NCBI GenBank assembly: GCA_024196135.1
Contig: JAMQCK010000088.1
Span: forward strand, 1-64,000
From: Pleurotus ostreatus/Saccharomyces cerevisiae fusant
Taxonomy: Eukaryota > Opisthokonta
Reading direction: 5' to 3'
DNA: 64,000 bases
Position numbers and translations under genes: made by a program. Below the pieces are notes generated by a model. The model was not told the DNA's origin, did not search any database, and was given only the letters and a program-made list of their open reading frames with translations. Shown in pieces: positions 34,875-45,040 of the stretch. Each line of letters starts with the position of its first letter. Position 1 is the stretch's first letter.

Positions 34875-37405
34875 CTATGGTCGAGATTGAGAGCTTCCTA
34901 AATCAACTCGCCAGACGTATCGAGAAATCGGCGTCTTCTTCTGATTACATTATTCCTTGTTCACTCTTCTCTTCTGCTCCTGAAAAAGCTGGCTGCGGCG
35001 CTTTACGCAAGTCAAGGCGGCAAGCCGCAGATTGTGGGTCCAGTTCCGGCAAAGGCCGAAAATATCGATCGACGGCGAAATTTGCCAAATACGTCTTCCC
35101 TCAGCCCACCATGTCTCCCGCCGCGCTGCTTCCAGCGTCGAGCTCATAGCCGCCTTCCGCGACGGACTCTGCTCGCCGTCTGAGGAGTCTCTTCCAGAGG
35201 AACGATACTTTGCAGCGCAGCAAGAACAGGACGATACGAGCCCCGTAGCTTGATCGTCATACCGAAACTACGCCGCCTCCGGGCGTGCAGAAACTAGAAA
35301 ACAACTGAAAGCTCATCAAGTCCAGCTTGCCGGACTATGCGGCTGAGCTGCACGAGGGGGCTTGGTCGCTGTCGACGCCGTCGAGGTCCAACCCCTCGCG
35401 CGTTGGTGATGATCGCCCCTATCGACAGTCCTAACGAGGTATCATCCCTCGTCCGCGGGGTCTCTGGCACGACGAGACGCGATGCAACTATCCCTCGAGA
35501 GTGAACTCGAGGGAAAGAGACACAAACCGTTCTTTGTACGGCGAGTGTACGACAAGGTCGGATCCCCTGGAGGTCGCCATCGAGGGGGCTATTCCCTACG
35601 CGCGCTTGGGAGGTCCCACCCCTCGCTTGCTCGCGCAGGATGCTCCTATCGCTGGCGCCGACGCTCGCGCGACATGGGGTCTCTGATCGACGTCACGAAA
35701 CTAGACCATAGTACTCTAATCGAGTTACTGGTTCACGAAAGAAACATTTGCACTCGCAACGAGTCAAATACTGTCAAAGAAGCGCGAGCCCGCAAGGGTG
35801 GGCACATAATTAATCTCGTGTGCCCTCGCCATGTCAATGAAAACGAAAGGTCACGCCTCCTCCGGATCCCGCGGTATGCTCTCGCTCGTACGAGGGGGCC
35901 ATCCCACCACCTGGGCGGCGTCGAGGTCCGAGCCCTCGTGCGGTCGTGATGGCGGCCTCTATCGGCGTTGGCGGGCGCGGGGTGCTACTCCCCGGCCGCG
36001 GGATCTCTGGATGAAGGAAGACAACGCTCGACGGGACGGTGCCTCGTTTGAACAACGAAGCGAGTCGAGAGACGCGGCGAGGCGTCCCTGACGAGCGTAA
36101 CAGCCTGATCACCGGGCTCTGTACTTGTGGGTGTACGAGACCAGTGCGAGCTGGTTATCGACACCTGCGTCCTGCGTTGCGGCGGGGTGGCGGCGTTGAC
36201 TTTCGTGGTCATGTCGCTCACCATCACCGCGCGCGCAGGGTACGGAGCCTTTGGTTGTCGGGCGGCGGTCTATGGAGCGATAAATGCATACGGACCGTTC
36301 TACGAAGTAAACCTGACGACGAAAGTGCAGGCAACTGACACTGCGGCAAACAAGTAAGCCCGGTGTGCCCGACCTATCAAGCAGGATCGGGCTGCCCGGT
36401 CCACGAAATGGGATTGGGCTGTCCCGTTGTATCAACGCTCGGGACGGCCCTGGGCACGAAACGCCCGGGGTACCTCGACGCAGCAATGCTCGAGAAGCCT
36501 CCGTGCACGAAAGCTGGAGGTTCCCCGATGCCGGAAAGGCTCGGGATGGCTCGACGCGAACGCGTGTGGGCGCAAGTCTTCACATCGACGGGTTCGTGCT
36601 GCGTCCGCTTGGATTGCACCGACCTGGACGATTTCCGATGGCGCACGGCCGCCGTCATCGCCCAGCTCGAGGTATCTCGCTGGGGCGCTCGGGATATCTT
36701 GGTCGTCACTTCACCGAGAACACCCGACGCTGGACGCTGCAATCCCTGGACGACTTGGTCGTCAATCGTCAAGTTCCCCCGATGTCACCACAATTACGAC
36801 CTACGACCTGCGGGACGCTTGGCCAGGTTTGTCGCTCAGGTGTCCTGGCGCCGAGTTCCCTCGATGCTGCACGTCGTCGTCAAGTTCGAGACGTCTCGGC
36901 GCTCTCCTGTCCCCGCTCTCTCGAGGAGTCAATCGCTCGAGACGTTCCGGCGCGGTCGAGGACCTCACTCCGCCAAGGTCCCCCGGCCTGGACATAGGAA
37001 CGTCGGGGCGCCCTGGGGCTCTTCTGCCTGAGTTTCCTCGAGTGGTCAGTCGCTCTGCTCGAAATTCGAGAGATCAATTGCCCGAGATGTCTTGGGGGGT
37101 CGAGGATAGCCTTTAACGGATGGCCGCGAACGAATTTCGGGACGTACTTGCCTGTCCAAGTTTCCCCGATGCGAGCGCGCTCTTCGATGTCAAGATCAAC
37201 TCCTTCGAGATGCGAACGAACGATCAAGGCGAGCGAGCGCGCACGATCACGATTACTATCTGTCGAGCGAGACGTCGAATCGTACGCGACCATCGAGGCC
37301 AAGGTTGGGGTCGGGTTGGGGTGCTGGTTGGTTAAGACGCAGGGTTTGCAGCATGCGAGCTGTGGTGGGCTCGCGCGGCTCGGCGCTCGTTTGGGGTCGA
37401 TCATC
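34875..37405. other. Gene-free repetitive DNA with degenerate repeats and hairpins
   Basis: No gene is supported. Three degenerate copies of a unit of about 130 bp lie near 35350-35470, 35577-35690 and 35890-36010, sharing blocks such as CGAGGGGGC, GTCGAGGTCC and GATCTCTGG-like ends. A perfect hairpin TCCCTCGAG-AGTGAA-CTCGAGGGA is at 35491-35514. From about 36360 to 37100 short related motifs recur (CTCGAGA, GTCGTCAA, TTCCCCGATG). It looks like old satellite or transposon DNA. Confidence 0.55.
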
Positions 37406-37499
37406 GTGCGCGTCTGACGGGCTTGCGCCCGTCCGCGACCAGCTTCATCTGGTCGCGGCTGGCGAACTAGCTCTATCTAGTTCGTTGGCAGACGCACAC
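37406..37499. other. Cloverleaf-like inverted-repeat structure
   Basis: An 11-bp outer stem with one mismatch (37406-37416 with 37489-37499) closes three perfect stem-loops. They are ACGGGC/GCCCGT with 4-nt loop (37417-37432), CCGCGACCAG/CTGGTCGCGG with 6-nt loop (37433-37458), and CGAACTAG/CTAGTTCG with 6-nt loop (37463-37484). It is not a tRNA, since loop sizes and the A and B boxes do not fit. Confidence 0.8.
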
Positions 37500-37509
37500 G
37501 ACTCTTTCT

Positions 37510-37640
37510 CAACGGCGCTGATGTCGGCGGCGACGCTTCTCTCTTGTCCTTGTGACGAGAAGAACGTATCGCCGTCGTATCCGCATAATTTTTTCCTCCC
37601 CCTCCTTCCTTCTGGAAGTGTTGCTTCGCGTGTTTTCGTC
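37510..37640 (+). repeat. Dispersed repeat end, copy 1
   Basis: GATGTCGGCGGCGA and GTCGTATCCGC followed by T-run and CT-rich DNA are shared in order and spacing with 52720-52860. It seems to be the same end of a repeat family. Confidence 0.6.
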
Positions 37641-38577
37641 GTAGTTTTGTTGTTCGAGTAGGTATACCATTGCGAGTGTTCATCAAATCTTTTTACTCTA
37701 CCATGAAGCCGGGCTGCGGCTGCAATATCCCAACGTCGAATCACTCGCTTCTGAATCCTGTTGGCCGAGACGAGAGCGGACCGGCAAGTCCCGAAAGTGT
37801 TTGCGCTTGTGTGAGTGACATGAATATCCTTGGCCTCAGCCACCACTCCCAGCTTTCAGAACCCTTGGAAGCTTCTCGGCCGCTGTGAATACGACTGGAA
37901 ATCTCCGCGATGATTTGCCTAACCCATGAGCGCTACACCGCCGACGAGACGTCTGCCTGGATTACTACGAACGAGCGATTGCGCCTGAGCCCAGGATGGA
38001 TGCGTGTTGTCGAGCACGTTGTGCACTCGTCTTGCTGCAAGATCATCGCGCCTTCGAAACGACGGGAATGCTACGTTATGCCGTGGGCTCGCCCCTTGAG
38101 CGCGGACCCGATCCGTATGCTCACAATCCCCGAAATATGGATTGCGAGCTTCTGAACCGCCGGGCCTTGCTAACTTGCCAATCTGGATGCTTGTCTATCC
38201 GCTGGACTAGAAAATAAGGATCTCTGTCCACGTCGCTCGACTATCAATCCTGATGCTATTAGACAAGGTAAGCCATTTCCTTCCTCCCTTACGCTCTGAA
38301 GAAACCCAAGGCACACCATCAGACTCAAGACACGCGCAATAACCCCACCGAGCTCTCTTTCTCTTGCAGATCGACTCGACTCAACTCATCCCCATGGCGC
38401 GCATTGTCACCGTGGATTACGGTCGAAGCAGTGCTGTAGTGACCGAGGTTCCTTGCGTGCGCGATATAGCGAAGACCGCGAAGGCAGAATGAATGCGCCG
38501 CTCAGCAGCGTCGACACCTCGGATTCCTGCGTTCAAGGGACTGGCCCACGACACGCGACAACCGACGACCGCAGGAC
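37641..38577. other. Intergenic, upstream of first PLAC8 gene
   Basis: A short frame of 62 codons from ATG 37703 (MKPGCGCNIP) is the only feature of note and is not supported as a gene. Confidence 0.4.
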
Positions 38578-39515
38578 ATGACCGACTACAAGCACGGTCC
38601 CGCACCCGGTCGCTATCCACCCTCACAGCACCGTCAAGGAACCTCTCACTCGCATCATGGACCTCCTCCCTCTCGTCACCCTCCTGGTCCTCCGCCCCAA
38701 TATCCTCCGCCATCCCAGAAGCCTCCTCCCCGCGTGAGCAGCCAACCCACGCCCAAACCCGCCATGCTAGCAGTCAAAGGCGGTGGCGGCGGCAATCGCA
38801 ACGCGAAGGGCCTGCCTATCGGACCGGACGGTCAACGCCCGTGGTCGCACGGTTTGTGTACCTGCACGGAAGATTGTGGTTTGTGTACGTGGCCTTCTTC
38901 GTCTTCCTCCTTTGTTCCAATTAACCCGCCTTACGCCCCACCATCGCACCCCTCGGCATGACCATCCTCGAGACACACTCACTGACCACCCTTCCCTCTA
39001 GTCTGCCGCGCCTGCTGCGACCCCTGCGTCATCTACGGGCGCAACAAGCAGCGCTATGAGCACCTCCGTCAGTACGGCATCCCTGATCCACAGAGCGGCA
39101 AGGGCGAAATGGGCGACGACGCTTGCCAGAGGCACGCGTGGATCACCTGCTTCTTTGGCTCGGGGTGGCTTTTTCAGGTGCGTTTCAATCTGTCCTTCAC
39201 TCACTTTTCCATTCCCCTTTACCTCGCATGTTCCACTCTTGGCCAGACAAACCATGGCTTCCTCCTAGCGTCATGGATTTTGTTGCCGCATTCCCTCGAT
39301 TTCCAGCCTTCACTCTTCTCGAACTCAAACCCGTGCTTACACCCACCCACTTCCAGATCCCCCTCCGCGGCAAGCTCCGCAAGCGATACGGCATCCGCGG
39401 TAGCTGCATGGGCGACTGCTGCAGCTCGTCCTTCTGCCAGCCGTGCGCGCTCGCGCAGGAAAGTCGGGAGCTCGCGCTAGAGGAGGAGAGTTTGCGGGCG
39501 AGGGGTGTGGTCTGA
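38578..39515 (+). CDS. PLAC8-family cysteine-rich protein (copy 1)
   Basis: PLAC8 proteins are small, Cys-rich and often membrane-associated; plant and fungal members are linked to metal transport or cell-size control, but the fungal role is not settled. Exons 38578-38884, 39002-39177 and 39357-39515 give 213 residues. The N-terminal 75 residues are Pro/His rich. The domain follows: WSHGLCTCTEDCGL, then CRACCDPCVIYGRNKQRYEHL, then IPLRGKLRKRYGIRGSCMGD and CCSSSFCQPCALAQESRELA. It faces the family X gene at 40888-42120. Two further copies lie at 54.9 and 56.4 kb. Confidence 0.92.
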
Positions 39516-39574
39516 TGGTTGTGAGGGTGTGGTCTGATGTTTGTGAGGGTGTGGTCTCCTGTTTGTGAGGGTTG
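39501..39574 (+). repeat. 22-bp minisatellite overlapping the PLAC8 stop codon
   Basis: Just over three units of GAGGGTGTGGTCTGATGTTTGT. The first unit contains the last codons and TGA of the PLAC8 gene, so the array arose from the gene's own 3' end. Confidence 0.8.
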
Positions 39575-39639
39575 TTCGATGAGGCTCAGAGCGTCGAGAG
39601 AGGTGTTTGGGTGTGGTCTCGTAAACCGTCCTCCAGTAC

Positions 39640-39721
39640 ATGTGCGCTACCACGTCCCTCTGCCCGTGCGCCACCACGTCCTCTTCACGTGCGCTATCAC
39701 GTCCTCTGCCCCTGCGCTATA
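39640..39721 (+). repeat. Tandem repeat of about 23 bp
   Basis: Three and a half units of the type GTGCGCTACCACGTCCTCTG. Confidence 0.75.
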
Positions 39722-39774
39722 GAATCCTGATACTCCAGTGTTCTCTCGGTACTGCTTATACCCACTTGCTACTA

Positions 39775-40526
39775 GGGGCGTTCAAAGTAGAAATCCCCCG
39801 AGGGGATTTGGTCTGATGGGGGGATTTCGACGCCCCTCGGCAGAATATGAGCCTCGCCACCGCTTGCGCTGGCTGCACGTGGACATGTGGGTCCGTGTCA
39901 TCGCCGGTCAGCCATACTGTAGGGCCCAGAAAACTTCTGATGTGCATGCTATATACGCACTCGTACCGTTTGAGCTTTATCACTGAGCTTTTGAGCACTT
40001 GTAAGGTGGTCAGCGTTTTATAAGCGTGGACTTACGAGCTCACGTGCGCGTGTGGGTCCTTGTTTCGTCGCTCAGAGTCAAGCTGTCGCTACAAGCTATT
40101 TCTCCGCTCGGTGAGCCTAGAGAAAGTGCAAGCGCTTTATTAGCCTTACATATCCCGTCTTGCATACCCTTCAGATAGAACTTTTGGTCGGCAATACATA
40201 GAGGCAGGGATGTGAACGACCGGAAGACACTCGGCAAATGCCGACGAATCACCACGTCTTCCGTCCCCAGCTCTTTGCGCCGGACGTCGCGTTTCGATCT
40301 AGCTGGAAAAGCTAAAAACTGGCATTTTGGTCTTCAATGCGCTCTATGGGATACTCTGCACACGCTACGGTGCACTTGTCTGACAGTCGACACCGTCCTC
40401 AGGCATGGACCCACAAATCCACGTGCAGCCGGCGCAAGCGGCGGCGAGGTTCGGATTCTGCCGAGGGGCGTCGAAATCCCCCCATCAGACCAAATCCCCC
40501 GGGGGGATTTCTACTTTGAACGCCCC
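39775..40526. mobile_element. 752-bp MITE-like inverted-repeat element
   Basis: Both ends start GGGGCGTTCAAAGTAGAAAT and stay inverted-repetitive for about 125 bp with roughly ten differences. The element is flanked by the 5-bp direct repeat TACTA at 39770-39774 and 40527-40531. Each arm contains its own small palindrome AAATCCCC/GGGGATTT. No coding capacity. The superfamily is unclear, since the 5-bp duplication could also be a TA duplication by chance extended. Confidence 0.85.
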
Positions 40527-40887
40527 TACTATGACGTTCTTACTTACGACCTGAGTACGACCGCGGTTCGAGCCTGGCTACTGTCCCGAGCGAAGACAGG
40601 TGAGATGTATTATTCCAAGATAAGTAAGACAGATTAGTGGATAGAGAAGGTACAACAACGGAGAACACTCTGTAAGGTATGAATATCGGCTATAAACAGG
40701 ACCTACGCGCAGAGCAGAAGCAGAAGGTCGTATTCTATCATAGCGCCACGCACCATAACCGAAGGGGACACATGAGTAAAAATGGGGCAAAATCAAAGCA
40801 ATAGATGTTGCTATGGCATGCCACCGAAGGTCGCGCCAGAAACGCCTTCATGAAAGCTCAAGCAGCGCCTCTCAGAAGAGTTTATAA

Positions 40888-42120
40888 TTATAGCTCCGCA
40901 TACCGCGGATGGCACGTCTCGTCGCCCTCGCACTCCGCAAGGAAGCGCTCCATCTTGTCGAGCCGGTCGGCCATGGTCTTGCCCGTCGCCTTCCAATACG
41001 CGCCGCCGCAGTTGTACGCTTCGATTTTTGTGCCTTTGAAGCGCCTACGAGGGAAATTGTGCATGTTCAGCGAGAACAGCGAATGGCGTGTAGTGGATGG
41101 AGATAGCCCTATGCCGCGCGCTGGAGCAGCACGCCACGCACAGCGGCGACGAAAAGCGGAGCACGGAGCACAGTCAAAGCAAGGAGTACTCACATCTCCG
41201 GCCGCCTCTTGTCAATCCACTGCCAGCGCGCATCCTCCGGCTCGCCCTTCTTCTTGGTGACGCGCTTGGGCTTGTAGGCCCCCGGGTAGCCGTAGGTGGG
41301 GTGGCAAGTCTCGTCGCCGTCGCATTCGGCGAGGAAGCCCTCGAGCTTGTCGAGGCGGTCGGCGACGGTCTGAGAGGGGAATGTGAGTGAGGATGGAAAT
41401 GGGGAAAGCACATGTAAGAGAAGCGAGGACGTGGGGAGAGGCATACGGGATGGCGGTGTATGCGCTGCAGCTTACCTTGGCCGTGGACTTGAAGAAGGTC
41501 CCACCACAGTTGAAAGCCTCAATCTTGGTGCCCTTGATCTCGCTGAAGAATGCGTATAGCAGCAGGTCATGACGCGTTGGCAGGATGTCTCAATGTGTAA
41601 GGGCAAGGAAGTAGGGATGCACATGGGGAAGGGCGTCGTCAGTGAAGACGGAGAGGAACATAGAGTACGCATATACACGCACATCTCAGGCCGCACACGG
41701 TCAATCCACTTCCAACGCTCCGCGCGATCCTTCTCCTCCTCAGCCTTCCGCCAGTCCTCGGCTGCCTTTGCTATGCTCGCCGCATCTTTCTCCTTCGGCG
41801 CCGCGCTCGTCTTTGCACGCTTCGTAGCAGAGGTTGGCGCATCCAGCGACTTGCGCTTCGAGCCCGCAGACATGCTAGGCTGAGGCTTCTCGGCGCTGCT
41901 CATCTGTGCGAAGCGCCTGTCAGCGACGCGTCTTTCCCCGTCCGATCCCCTCACACACCTTCACCGCGGCAGCACTCGTCCCTTTTGTCGACGCTGCCTT
42001 CCCACTCACAGTCTGGTTTACCGCCGTCATCGTCGACTCTCCCAGTGCTGTCTTCCTGGGCTGCGCAGGCGGACCAAAGGACACGATCTCGATCAAGGGG
42101 GAACGCTGGCGTGATGACAT
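40888..42120 (-). CDS. Family X protein, copy A: two repeats of an unrecognised domain
   Basis: I do not recognise this family. Exons on the minus strand are 42120-41959, 41903-41683, 41542-41476, 41369-41194 and 41044-40888, giving 260 residues. The N-terminus holds PLIEIVSFGPPAQPRKTAL, then a Lys/Ala-rich basic stretch (GSKRKSLDAPTSATKRAK) that looks like a nuclear localisation signal. Two copies of one unit of about 70 residues follow: WKWIDRVRPEM, then KGTKIEAFNCGGTFFKS, then ADRLDKLEGFLAECDGDE, and again WQWIDKRRPEM, KGTKIEAYNCGGAYWKATGK, ADRLDKMERFLAECEGDE. Introns cut both units at the same place, inside the Met after RPE. Copy B lies at 53162. Confidence 0.85.
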
Positions 42121-42264
42121 GGTGTTGTTGGGGTAGATTGGGGTGAACGACTAGGTTGGGGTGAACGACTATATGCGTTGGCTGTTCGTTGTAGAGAGTA
42201 GTCTGCTTGTCGTCGCGTCGTTGAGGTCAGAGGGAATTTTCTGGTCCAACGAGCAAGCCTCGAC

Positions 42265-42324
42265 GCAATCGCGGGCCGTGCGAGGATGACATTCAGGTGA
42301 CCGCGACTGGTGTCCAGCGTTCGA
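42265..42324 (-). promoter_or_regulatory. Conserved upstream element of family X, copy A
   Basis: Sixty bases about 145 to 205 bp before the ATG are about 87 percent identical to 52962-53021, at the same distance from the copy B start. The core TCGCGGTCACCTGAA is identical in both. Confidence 0.65.
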
Positions 42325-42518
42325 GTCTGTTGGCCGCCATTATTCTGGTGCAACTCCTGCGCGCGCTCACTCAGAACAATAGAGAAATAGAGCCGGAGGG
42401 AGATACGCTGCCCAGAATGTGTGGCTTCACCGCACGAGCGTCTTGTATGTAGCAATCGCGGCATGAACGTCCTTCAAAGCGTTCAGATGGGAGGTCCTTA
42501 CTAGCATTACTCTTCACC

Positions 42519-42589
42519 GCATTAATGGGGTAGTGGTAACCTGGGTCGTTGCCATCGACCCGCCGGGGGTTCGATTCCCCCTTAATGCA
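42519..42589 (+). tRNA. tRNA-Gly(GCC)
   Basis: Acceptor GCATTAA/TTAATGC with discriminator A, anticodon stem GGTCG/CGACC, loop TTGCCAT with anticodon GCC, and T arm GGGGGTTCGATTCCCCC. No intron. A T run follows at about 42608. Confidence 0.97.
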
Positions 42590-42783
42590 TGGAGTGGTTC
42601 TTCTAGGCTTTTTTGTTTCTTGCTCTCACAATTTCAGGAAGGGTGCCACCTATTCCATCCCGAGAAAAACCGCGTGTTTTATTCACTAGAGCGGCAGTGT
42701 ACAGTACAACATTCCTTGGACATCCTTAGAGTAAACAATCATTTATGTACGTTCCCATCTCCAACATCCAGAACAATACCAGG

Positions 42784-45040
42784 CTAGTGCGCAATGCTCA
42801 TGAGACTGCCCACAAAGGTGAGGATCTGGACAGGGCAGGTCAGTCATATAGACCGCACAACCACAGACAGAACACTCACCAGCCTCGGGCGCACGTCGAC
42901 GATATCCTCGGGCACGAGGAAGATCAGCGCGTTCATCTTACGCGCGATCGAGATGGCGAGTTTGGCTGAAAAGACGGCAGCGTCAGCAACCAAATGTCCT
43001 GGGAGCGACAGTCCAGCGTACCGTTCTGTCTCCTGTCCTCGTACGGGCCCGTCTCCGCGACAGGAATGACGAGCTCGGGATCCACGATGCCCGGCCGTAT
43101 CGCATCGAGAAGGTCAAGGAAGAAAAGACCGGTAGTAATTGACGGGTCCTTGAACGACCGTATTGGGCGCACGCCTGGCTTCGCCGCCTGCGCAGTCGTG
43201 TTCGCCCACTTGAGCATCTCCGTGTCGCTGATCGGACGACCGCCACCGGTCTTGGACAATGCAGTGAGAGTCTTCGTGATGTTCAGCCTAAACCACCCAA
43301 CATCAGCCTCCAGTTTTCGAGCGCGCATCAACATTACCGCACCTCATCAACTGCCACACAAGACCAAGCACGAGCGTCTTCTTCCCGTCGACGATATCCG
43401 CGCCCTGGATGCCCACCATGTGCATCCCGTTTTGCTTCGCCAGATCGACCGCGTAGTTCGTGTTCTCCACGCACTTGAAGCGCGAGAGCCCTGGCGTCGG
43501 GTTCACGCCGATATCCTCGCCCTCCTCCGCCTCGCCAGCGACGTAGGCACCGAGGGTGGCGCCGCGGCCCTGGTTCGGCTTAGACACCCTGCGCCAGATG
43601 ACGCTGCCCGGAAGCACCTTGTCGAAGGCCTGCAGGATGACGAGGCCATCCTTGAGGTTCTCGAACAAGTTGAACACGCCCGGCTCGACGCCGAGCGAGT
43701 TGAGCCAGAGCGTGAAGACGCGGGCCTCGCGTTCGCCCTCGGCGTCGAAGTCCTCGACGACACCGTAGTCCTTCGCCTCCTGCTCGTCGAGGGGCTCGAG
43801 ACCCGGGTGCGTGTTGAAAAGGTTGGCGACGAAGGCGAGGTTCAGGCGCGGGTTGCCGGCGAGCAGCGACGAGGGCGTGAGGTACTTCCGGCAGCCGATG
43901 TTCGCGGCGTTCTGCAGGACCTGTTCGGCCCGCGTGCGGAGATCGCTGGTCTGCAGCGGCGCGAGCGAGCAGTCGTCGGGCTTGAGCTGGTGGAGGAGGA
44001 CGGTGTAGTTCTCGCCGTCCTGGACGTCGCGGCTGAAGTTGTTGACGCGGCGCTTCCAGCCGGCGGCCTTCAGGTGGTAGTTGAACCAGCGGAGGAGAAT
44101 CTGGTCGGGCGTGAGGCGCAGGAGGTCGTCGATCGTTTCGCCCTCCTCGCACAAGCGGTAGAGCTCCGGGTGCAGCTTGATGTCGATCTGCGCGAGGAGA
44201 CCGCGGCGGATGATCTGCCAGATGAGGCCGAGGATGAGATGCTCGCGGCCCTCTGAGATATCGGTGGAGCCAATGTTGACCACCGAGCAGCCGATGGCCT
44301 TAGCGGAGGTAATGACGATGTTGTTGTTCTCGGTGATTTGGAACGCGTTGAGCGGTTTGCGCGCGGTGGGCTTGTTGAGGACACGCATATCGATGGTCTC
44401 GGGGACGGAGTCGTTGATGAGTTTACAGAGGATGAGACCATCCTTGACGTCGTCGAACAGCTGCATGGTGTCGGTGGGGATGGGGAATCGCGACCCAATA
44501 TCGGGGTCATTCTCGATAACCTGGGAGAAGTCAGCGGAGGGGAAAGGGAATAGCGATGAGTGCGCGCACCCCGTTGATGTGATTCGTGAACTCGCGTCGC
44601 TCATCCTCGTTGATCGTGTGGCTAACGTTCGCGTTGGACCCCTGCACGGTAACCTTCCCCGCCTTCGTCTTGAGTGCGTTCTGCTGATGCGTTCGCAGCT
44701 TGACGTTCAGCTGCAGCATCCCGTCAGCAGATGCCTTATTGATTCCGAACGACAACGCACCTCGACCCAATCGTCCAGCTCAAGCTTCCCGCTCGCGTCC
44801 ACACTGACGTGCTTAAGCGTCTCGCGCGCTACATCGTACGATTCGCCGCTCTTCTGCACCGCGTGCAGCGCGGCAGTCTTGTCGACGCGTCCCGGCGTAT
44901 CCGTCGATATCGCGCTGCGCGCTCGTCAGCATCCCCCCACCTCCCCGACGTGCCTGAGCTCACTTGAAGCGGTTTATGAGGTCGAACATCTCCTCCCGAC
45001 TGACCTCGGGGTATTTCTTCTGCAGCTTGAAGGCCTCCAT
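42784..45040 (-). CDS. SAC6: Fimbrin, actin-bundling protein
   Basis: Fimbrin cross-links actin filaments in cortical patches and cables. Exons on the minus strand are 45040-44964, 44914-44761, 44710-44570, 44520-43343, 43287-43022, 42965-42880 and 42825-42784, giving 647 residues, the normal fungal size. An EF-hand-derived N-terminus (MEAFKLQKKYPEVSREEMFD, then SYDVARETLKHVSVDASGKL) precedes four calponin-homology domains in two tandem pairs. CH signatures include LFDDVKDGLILCKLIN, ARKPLNAFQITENNN, DGENYTVLLHQL, LFENLKDGLVILQAFDKVLP and FKCVENTNYAVDLAKQNGM, and the end is IARKMNALIFLVPEDIVDV. A TATA-like TATATAA lies about 150 bp upstream (45192-45198). Confidence 0.97.

Noticed and set aside
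36360..37120. Overlapping plus-strand frames of 210 to 229 codons
   Set aside because: Three frames are open at once because the DNA is GC-rich repeat; none has a protein signature.
37406..37499. Cloverleaf as a tRNA or a Helitron end
   Set aside because: The loops, missing A and B boxes and lack of a T loop exclude tRNA. Helitron ends carry one hairpin followed by CTRR, which is absent.
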